Position numbers and translations under genes: made by a program. From Peptococcaceae bacterium (GTDB lineage Bacteria; Bacillota; Desulfitobacteriia; Desulfitobacteriales; Syntrophobotulaceae), in assembly GCA_012523535.1 (NCBI GenBank), contig JAAYII010000004.1, forward strand, positions 1 to 11,611: a stretch of DNA of 11,611 nt, read 5' to 3'. The notes under the pieces were generated by a model. The model made no database searches. It saw only the letters and a list, made by a program, of their open reading frames with translations, and was not told the origin of the DNA. Below are positions 7,246-11,611 of this stretch, piece by piece (the first letter of the stretch is position 1; each line of letters starts with the position of its first letter).

Positions 7246-7336
7246 TGGCGGAGAGAGTGGGATTCGAACCCACGACACGGTTTCCCGTGCACCCGCTTTC
7301 CAGGCGAGCGCCTTCAGCCAACTCGGCCATCTCTCC
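7246..7336 (-). tRNA. tRNA-Ser, anticodon GGA
   Basis: 91 bases including an encoded CCA. The acceptor stem is GGAGAGA with TCTCTCC (7 bp), with discriminator G. The D arm contains GCCGAGTTGGCTGAAGGC. The anticodon stem is CTCGC/GCGGG with loop CTGGAAA, so the anticodon is GGA, reading UCC and UCU. A long variable arm (CACGG, GAAA, CCGTG) marks it as a class II serine tRNA. The T arm has GGTTCGAATCC. A serine tRNA near the SRP RNA and dnaX also occurs in other Firmicutes. Confidence 0.97.
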
Positions 7337-7642
7337 GAACAAAAAAAATTAAAATCGCAAGAGATATTATACTGTCTCAACCATGGTACGTCAACCATAA
7401 TCAAAAATTATTAAACATTAAGTTTTAGTAAAAATAACATTTTTTTCCTCCCATTGTTTTTTTGCTTTCATAAGCTCCCAATTATCAGCCTTTCCCTTAA
7501 CGGAAACATTGTTTTTTTTACTATTTTTACAATATTTTAAAAATTAAAAGGGGCATTAGTGACGAATATAATTTGCCAACGCTGGAATAATATAGCTGGA
7601 ACAAATACTTAAAAATAAAACTCTTAACAAAGGAGGTATACC
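7337..7642. other. Low-complexity intergenic region with no supportable gene
   Basis: This 306-base spacer is very AT-rich with several T and A homopolymers. It holds the tRNA-Ser promoter at its left end and the leader of the small plus-strand gene at its right end. In the leader, TATAAT at 7567-7572 is a possible -10 box, but the matching -35 position (TTAAAA) is poor. A minus-strand frame at about 7418-7543 reads like protein but has no start codon. Confidence 0.6.
7366..7394 (-). promoter_or_regulatory. Sigma-A type promoter of tRNA-Ser
   Basis: The minus strand has TTGACG (7394-7389), a 17-base spacer and TATAAT (7371-7366), one mismatch from consensus overall. Transcription would begin near 7359, about 23 bases before the tRNA. 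It is the best promoter in the window and may drive the downstream RNA as well. Confidence 0.85.
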
Positions 7643-7783
7643 ATGCCCAGCAAGTTCAGTTTATTTGCCCGTGATACTAAAGAAATAGAATTAAAAGCTA
7701 AACAAAAACTCGATACCAGTGGTGAGCAAAAAGATTCAATACCGGCAAAAGACAAAAACCCTGACGATTTAGAGATTAAATAA
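7643..7783 (+). CDS. Small hydrophilic protein of unknown function, 46 aa
   Basis: ATG start with a near-perfect SD (AGGAGG at 7631-7636, 6 bases before ATG), 46 codons and a TAA that lies inside the following terminator stem. The protein begins MPSKFSLFARD, then becomes strongly charged with Lys, Asp and Glu and a Pro/Asp-rich tail ending DDLEIK. No membrane segment, signal peptide or cysteine. It looks mostly disordered. I do not recognise a family. The strong ribosome site directly before the frame and the terminator directly after it argue that it is real. In a spore former, small charged proteins of this kind are sometimes sporulation genes, but nothing here shows that. Confidence 0.7.
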   Translation: MPSKFSLFARDTKEIELKAKQKLDTSGEQKDSIPAKDKNPDDLEIK

Positions 7784-7822
7784 AGAAGCACGTCTCGCCT
7801 GAGACGTGCTTCTTTATTTAAT
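7775..7822. terminator. Bidirectional terminator shared by two convergent small genes
   Basis: A 22-bp stem without a mismatch (7775-7796 with 7801-7822) around the loop GCCT. The core is AAGCACGTCTC/GAGACGTGCTT, flanked by A- and T-rich arms that provide a U-rich 3' side on both strands. It overlaps the last codons of the plus-strand gene and lies 43 bases after the stop of the minus-strand gene. Confidence 0.88.
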
Positions 7823-7865
7823 TTACCTTTACAAAGTTAGTACTATTGTTTTGAGCTAAAACATA

Positions 7866-7988
7866 TTATTTAGTTTTGTCTTTTATATAATCGACAACAT
7901 TATTGGCACCTTCCTTGATGTTGTCAACTGCTTTATTAAAATCCTTCTCTACTTTTTTCATACGTTTTCCGAGCTTGTTTTTGGCCAC
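7866..7988 (-). CDS. Small basic protein of unknown function, 40 aa, GTG start
   Basis: Starts with GTG at 7988. AGGAGG lies 8 bases upstream, and the frame runs 40 codons to TAA. An ATG closer to the SD (8000-7998) is in another frame and stops after 19 codons, so GTG is the likely start. The protein begins VAKNKLGKRMKKVEKDFNKA and ends DYIKDKTK. It is lysine-rich, without cysteine or a membrane span, and shows an amphipathic helical pattern over most of its length. I do not recognise a family. It stands 105 bases downstream of the permease stop on the same strand, without a clear terminator between, so it could be read from the permease transcript or from its own promoter. Confidence 0.65.
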   Translation of the reverse strand: MAKNKLGKRMKKVEKDFNKAVDNIKEGANNVVDYIKDKTK

Positions 7989-8093
7989 AGGTCATACCTC
8001 CTTTTTTCCTAAAGCCATTTAAAGCCGTTTATATTGTGGTACTTTTTTTGGATTTTATTCTTAGCTACCACCATCCATAGTTATAACGATTAT

Positions 8094-9707
8094 TTAAAAT
8101 TGGCCAAAACAGGAAAGAAGTACCATAACAGTAAAGGAAGATATTACTGTAAGAATAAAAGCAAATAAGAATGCTGAGCGAAGCACTTTATTTTCTGCTC
8201 CCAGTTTATCAATGGAAGCGGCGGCATTTTGCAACTTAGCCGGAGAAATAACACTTGCCAATCCACCACCAAAAGCAAGTCCAGCCGTTATTACGATAAC
8301 ACTTTGTAACCCCCAACCCAAATTTAAAGCAGTGGACATTGTATATTGAGCAAAAATAGCAATGGTTGAACTCTCACTACCGCTTATAAAACCTCCGAAT
8401 AAACCAATAAAACTAACAATAACTCCATAGGCTTCCTGAAATGCTTGAGCCGAATAATCGGCCAACACCGAAATCATACTCGGAACCAAAAATTTTGGAA
8501 GCTCAGGATTAAGGTTACTAGCCATATTATAGCCCGACATATTCATGATCTCTCCGATTAAAAAGAAGACCGCTGTAGAAAAAACAGGCTTTGGAGCTCT
8601 TTGCCACCAAATTTTGAGTGTATCTTTTAATTGGGAAGTCGTCGGTTTCATGAAAGGAATTGCTAATAATATGCTGACAAAAATCCAGGTATAAGCATTC
8701 CAAAGGGCCCTCGTAGGTATGGGCTTGCCATCGGCAGAAATGCCGCCAATACTAAGAGTAAGAGTTCTGTAGAGATAATCAAATGAAGCTTGAGGCAAAT
8801 TTAAAGCCAAAATAACTACAATTAGAATAAGCCAAGGCAAAAGGGCTTTCCAAAGAGGATAATGGCGAGCGTATTCCAATTCCTCTTTGGTCAATAAGCT
8901 CTGGTCGAAAACCTTGTTTCCTCTCATTTTAAGATAAAGAACCATAGCCAAGATCACTGCAATTCCACATAATACCCCGGTTAAAACAACAAGATTATCA
9001 AAGCGATTAGTAAAATAACAAACCGCGCTGATTACCAAACCTGTTATCAGGCAAGGAATTATTCCTTTTTTTACTGCTGACCATTTGCCATCAATCCATA
9101 ACATTATAAAAGTAATTAAAATCGAAGCAATGGGCAGGAAAAAGAAGAAAACACTACCGGCCTGGGAGAGCGTTATTTCCTGTCCTTCCCCCAAAAAATT
9201 GTTGACTACATCCACAAAAACAACTATTGGAGCACCGAGCAAAGAATAAGTACAAAGTGCATTGTAACCGATGGCTGGTAACATAATGGCCACCGTGGTT
9301 GAATATCCCATTGCTAACAGAATTGGGGGCAGGAGGGAAACCGGTGTGGCCCCAACAGATACCATCAATATTCCAAAACCAATACTAATCAAAATAATTT
9401 GCACGGCCCTGTTTCCGCTGGCTATGGTTTTTATGAAGATGATTATTCTTTTGAGGGCCCCTGTTTTTTCCATATAGGCCATTTGTAAAAGGGAAGTTGC
9501 CACCATTAGTGTAACTGACAAGGATTTAATTAATCCCGCCGCCGTGGAACGGATAATAACTTCCAATGAAGTCCGGAAAAACAAAAAAGCTATTAACGAT
9601 ACAATAATCCAACCTACAAGTCCCGTGGTATGAACCGGCTTTTTCAAGACAATTAACATAACCAGAATTATTGCTATGGGTAGAATCGCCAAAAATAAAG
9701 AAACCAT
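8094..9707 (-). CDS. lctP: L-lactate permease (LctP family), lactate or glycolate transporter
   Basis: 537 residues, close to the usual 530-560 of the LctP family (TC 2.A.14), integral inner-membrane carriers that take up lactate or glycolate with protons. The sequence is a series of about 12-14 hydrophobic spans. Family landmarks: GATPVSLLPPILLAMGYS near residues 118-135, the GLFGGFISGSESST segment near 432-446, and SPAKLQNAAASID near 487-500. The usual GS-N-T-x-S-N motif reads GSESSTIA here, so this is a divergent branch and the substrate is uncertain; another small carboxylate is possible. ATG at 9707 has an AAGGACGG ribosome site. Read away from the aldehyde dehydrogenase gene across a shared regulatory region, which suggests a common inducer. 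Confidence 0.85.
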   Translation of the reverse strand: MVSLFLAILPIAIILVMLIVLKKPVHTTGLVGWIIVSLIAFLFFRTSLEVIIRSTAAGLIKSLSVTLMVATSLLQMAYMEKTGALKRIIIFIKTIASGNRAVQIILISIGFGILMVSVGATPVSLLPPILLAMGYSTTVAIMLPAIGYNALCTYSLLGAPIVVFVDVVNNFLGEGQEITLSQAGSVFFFFLPIASILITFIMLWIDGKWSAVKKGIIPCLITGLVISAVCYFTNRFDNLVVLTGVLCGIAVILAMVLYLKMRGNKVFDQSLLTKEELEYARHYPLWKALLPWLILIVVILALNLPQASFDYLYRTLTLSIGGISADGKPIPTRALWNAYTWIFVSILLAIPFMKPTTSQLKDTLKIWWQRAPKPVFSTAVFFLIGEIMNMSGYNMASNLNPELPKFLVPSMISVLADYSAQAFQEAYGVIVSFIGLFGGFISGSESSTIAIFAQYTMSTALNLGWGLQSVIVITAGLAFGGGLASVISPAKLQNAAASIDKLGAENKVLRSAFLFAFILTVISSFTVMVLLSCFGQF

Positions 9708-9753
9708 CTATATACCGTCCTTCACAAAATTGTTTAAATACAAATCTTATTTT

Positions 9754-9767
9754 TATTGATATCAATA
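9754..9767. repeat. 14-bp palindrome TATTGATATCAATA
   Basis: Perfect two-fold symmetric sequence located 47 bases upstream of the lctP start, just downstream of its putative -10 box. A repressor bound here would block lctP transcription. No known consensus is matched with confidence. Confidence 0.4.
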
Positions 9768-9811
9768 TTTAATTATATTATCCACTTAGTTTGTTTTAAA
9801 GTTAATATTTT

Positions 9812-9836
9812 TTTTACAAATACTTTTTTTGTAAAA
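9812..9836. repeat. Inverted repeat TTTTACAAA-N7-TTTGTAAAA
   Basis: Perfect 9-bp arms (9812-9820 and 9828-9836) separated by 7 bases, placing the arm centres 16 bases apart, about one and a half helical turns. It lies just upstream of the putative lctP -35 box, a usual place for an activator or repressor. It could also be chance in AT-rich DNA. Confidence 0.45.
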
Positions 9837-9940
9837 TCTTATGAAATCTCACCGTCCAAATTCATTACAATTTATAAAGCCTCTAACTCTTCAATTAATT
9901 AACATTCTACTTAGAATACGGGTTATAATTCTCGGTTATA

Positions 9941-9946
9941 AGGAGG
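9941..9946 (+). promoter_or_regulatory. Ribosome binding site of the aldehyde dehydrogenase
   Basis: AGGAGG with 10 bases to the GTG at 9957. It decides in favour of GTG over the TTG at 9960 and the ATG at 9978, which are 13 and 31 bases away. Confidence 0.75.
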
Positions 9947-9956
9947 AGATTTTGGA

Positions 9957-11408
9957 GTGTTGTACAACAATTTAAAGATGTGGATTGACGGGCAATGGGT
10001 TGATGCCGAGTCGGGCCAAACTTTTGCCACTTTAAATGTAACCACGGGGGAAGAGCTTGGACGAGTGCCTCTCGCCGGCAAGGCCGATGTGGATAAAGCT
10101 GTTGCTGCAGCTCGCAAAGCTTTTCCCATTTGGTCAGAAAAAACCCCGGCCCAACGTTCTGCAGTACTCATGAAGATCGCTGCCGCCATCAGGGATTCTT
10201 TGGATGATTTTGCACGACTTGACGCCTTGGAACACGGGTTGCCTTTTCATAAAGCAAAAGGCCCAACAATGGGAGCAGCCGGGAATTTCGAGATGGCCGC
10301 TGCCTATGGTCGTTCACTGGAAGGACATGTAATCCCGTCTAATAATAATGTAATGTACTGTCTGGAACGTGTACCAATTGGGGTCTGTGCTCTAATTACG
10401 CCATGGAATATGCCTCTATTTCTTATGACTCAAAAAGTGGCACTTTCCATTGTTTCCGGTAATACTTGTGTCTTAAAAGCACCTAGTATTAATGCCATTA
10501 CTTCTCTCAAATTTGCCGAGATTTTAAGCAAAATTGAAGAACTTCCCCCTGGAGTTGTGAACGTAATAACCGGACCAGGAGGAAGCGTTGGTAATATGCT
10601 TGCCTCCCACCCGGATGTTGATTGCATTGGCTTCACCGGGAGCACTGAAACCGGTGCCAGTATTATGGCAGCGGCTGCTCCGACTATTAAAAAAGTTATA
10701 ATGGAACTTGGAGGAAAAAACCCGGCTATCATTATGCCGGACGCCAATCTCGATCATGCCGTTGAAATTTTAGCCCATCACCAATTCTTCAATTGTGGTC
10801 AAGCTTGCGGTTCTCCAGGAAGATATTATATTCATGAAAGTGTTTATGAAGAATTCCTCAATAAATACCTAGAACATGCCAAACAAATTGTGGTTGGCGA
10901 TCCGCTCGATCCTAAAACCGATATGGGACCGCTGGTAAGTAAAGAACATGCCGATAATGTCATGCGCTATATCGAATCAGGTATTAAAGAAGGAGCTACC
11001 TTAAGGCTGGGAGGTAAATGGCTAACAGATCCTCCATTTGATAAAGGTAATTTTATTCCGCCCACAGTCTTTACCGATGTTACCCCCGATATGAAGATCT
11101 ACCGGGAAGAAATATTCGGACCTGTCGCAGTCATGACAACTTATTCTTCTGAAGAAGAAGTTATTAAACTTGCTAACGACAATACTTATGGCTTAACCGC
11201 TTCCATATGGACCAAAAATATCGCCAGGGCCTTAAAGTTAGGTAAAAAATTAACAGTCGGTACCTTCTCTATAAACAGCCATAATCTGATTGCTCCCGAA
11301 GCGCCCTGGGGAGGAGTAAGGCAAAGCGGTATCGGCAAAGAAGGCGGTTTCCAAGGAGTATTGGAATATACTGAGCAAAAAATGATTACAATCTGCTTGC
11401 AAGAATAA
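9957..11408 (+). CDS. NAD(P)-dependent aldehyde dehydrogenase
   Basis: 483 residues, standard for the superfamily. It oxidises an aldehyde to the carboxylic acid with NAD or NADP, in the cytoplasm. Catalytic residues are all present: Asn 151 (TPWNMP), Glu 250 (MELGGKNP), nucleophile Cys 284 (GQAC), Glu 385 (EEIFGP). The cofactor fold has GFTGSTETG at 225-233. In the KAPS segment, Lys 174 is kept, but the residue three further on is Ser 177, where NAD-preferring enzymes usually have Glu, so NADP use is possible. The start is GTG at 9957 with AGGAGG 10 bases upstream; an ATG at 9978 would drop only seven residues. The substrate cannot be told from sequence. Opposite a lactate/glycolate-type permease, lactaldehyde or glycolaldehyde are reasonable guesses. 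Single-gene transcript, ended by the terminator after it. Confidence 0.94.
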   Translation: MLYNNLKMWIDGQWVDAESGQTFATLNVTTGEELGRVPLAGKADVDKAVAAARKAFPIWSEKTPAQRSAVLMKIAAAIRDSLDDFARLDALEHGLPFHKAKGPTMGAAGNFEMAAAYGRSLEGHVIPSNNNVMYCLERVPIGVCALITPWNMPLFLMTQKVALSIVSGNTCVLKAPSINAITSLKFAEILSKIEELPPGVVNVITGPGGSVGNMLASHPDVDCIGFTGSTETGASIMAAAAPTIKKVIMELGGKNPAIIMPDANLDHAVEILAHHQFFNCGQACGSPGRYYIHESVYEEFLNKYLEHAKQIVVGDPLDPKTDMGPLVSKEHADNVMRYIESGIKEGATLRLGGKWLTDPPFDKGNFIPPTVFTDVTPDMKIYREEIFGPVAVMTTYSSEEEVIKLANDNTYGLTASIWTKNIARALKLGKKLTVGTFSINSHNLIAPEAPWGGVRQSGIGKEGGFQGVLEYTEQKMITICLQE

Positions 11409-11481
11409 ATAATTATCTCTTCTTTAATATATCGGCTGTTTTAGTATCACCTATCTTTCCTACTGTCACCTACCTCTTTCC

Positions 11482-11524
11482 AAGCGGAAGAAAGTATCAA
11501 ATTGACTTTCTTTCGCTTTTTTTT
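11482..11524 (+). terminator. Intrinsic terminator after the aldehyde dehydrogenase gene
   Basis: A 14-bp stem (11482-11495 with 11505-11518, one G-U pair) with a 9-base loop; the stem's last two T begin a run of eight T (11517-11524). It lies 73 bases after the stop. Confidence 0.88.
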
Positions 11525-11611
11525 GTAGCTTTTTATGAAATTCACGCCTCTTTTTCAGGTAAAAACAACAAGCCGGGAAACATGTTAATAAGGTAATATT
11601 CTATACAAATA
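11525..11611. other. Right-hand edge, no feature recognised
   Basis: 87 bases after the terminator. No complete gene, RNA or repeat is evident. It may be the leader of a gene beyond the window. Confidence 0.4.

Larger units (their letters stand above)
9708..9956. promoter_or_regulatory. Divergent promoter region of lctP and the aldehyde dehydrogenase
   Basis: 249 bases without a gene. Toward lctP (minus strand): TATAAT at 9777-9772 with a TTTAAA at the 17-base -35 position. Toward the dehydrogenase: TATAAT at 9924-9929, with TTAACA 19 bases upstream (9899-9904), a long spacer. Two inverted repeats, listed separately, lie in the lctP half. Near the dehydrogenase start GGTTATAA occurs twice (9922-9929, 9934-9941). 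The promoters are plausible rather than certain. Confidence 0.45.

Noticed and set aside
7080..7292. 70-codon minus-strand reading frame
   Set aside because: It begins inside tRNA-Ser (the T arm translates as RGFESHS) and runs through the structured RNA. It has no credible ribosome site or protein character.
7411..7440. Nine-codon minus-strand peptide (MLFLLKLNV) with a well-spaced GGGAGG
   Set aside because: Too short to support. It lies upstream of the tRNA promoter and leads to no protein gene that a leader peptide could regulate.
7418..7543. Minus-strand frame of about 41 codons that reads like protein (VSVKGKADNWELMKAKKQWE)
   Set aside because: It has no in-frame ATG, GTG or TTG at its head and an upstream stop. 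The only internal ATG is 3 bases from its SD-like GGGAG. It may be a gene remnant or chance in A-rich DNA.
9923..10757. Minus-strand frames opposite the aldehyde dehydrogenase
   Set aside because: Shadows of a conserved coding frame, with no start signals or recognisable content.
1..11611. Mobile elements, CRISPR arrays, phage or defence genes
   Set aside because: I looked for terminal repeats, spaced direct repeats, transposase or nuclease motifs and found none. The tRNA-Ser 3' end is not repeated elsewhere in the window as an attachment site would be.

Overview
The window looks like chromosome from an anaerobic, spore-forming, low-GC Firmicute of the Clostridia, most like the Peptococcaceae and relatives. 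This is inferred from gene content: a pyruvate:ferredoxin oxidoreductase, the dnaX-ebfC-recR-bofA cluster with the sporulation gene bofA, and a large Bacillus/Clostridium-type SRP RNA carrying an Alu domain. Codon use is AT-rich throughout. I see no insertion sequence, phage gene, CRISPR array or integration site.

Layout. (1) 1-3519, minus: an almost complete gene for homodimeric pyruvate:ferredoxin oxidoreductase, whose last few codons lie off the left edge. (2) 3541-3755: AT-rich spacer with a perfect 13-bp hairpin. (3) 3756-6705, minus: bofA, recR, ebfC (yaaK) and dnaX, transcribed in the order dnaX to bofA. This is the Firmicute replication/repair cluster. (4) 6736-7394, minus: an RNA block read as tRNA-Ser(GGA), an unidentified structured RNA ending in a U-tract, then SRP RNA with its own promoter and terminator, immediately upstream of dnaX. 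(5) 7395-7990: a sparse region with two unrecognised small genes (46 aa plus strand, 40 aa minus strand) that converge on one 22-bp hairpin. (6) 8094-9707, minus: a LctP-family lactate/glycolate permease. (7) 9708-9956: a divergent regulatory region with two inverted repeats. (8) 9957-11408, plus: an NAD(P)-dependent aldehyde dehydrogenase followed by a strong terminator.

How the parts fit. DnaX (clamp loader), EbfC (nucleoid protein) and RecR (recombinational repair) form a DNA maintenance operon, with bofA at its end. tRNA-Ser and SRP RNA are translation and secretion genes next to it. The permease, aldehyde dehydrogenase and PFOR fit fermentation or oxidation of a small organic acid or aldehyde through pyruvate to acetyl-CoA and reduced ferredoxin; that link is inference.

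The points most worth a second look are: an in-frame A AAA AAG slippery heptamer in dnaX near the codon where E. coli makes its short gamma subunit; the unidentified RNA between tRNA-Ser and SRP RNA; a hairpin that buries the bofA ribosome binding site; and the pair of convergent small genes. No clearly new multi-gene system is visible.
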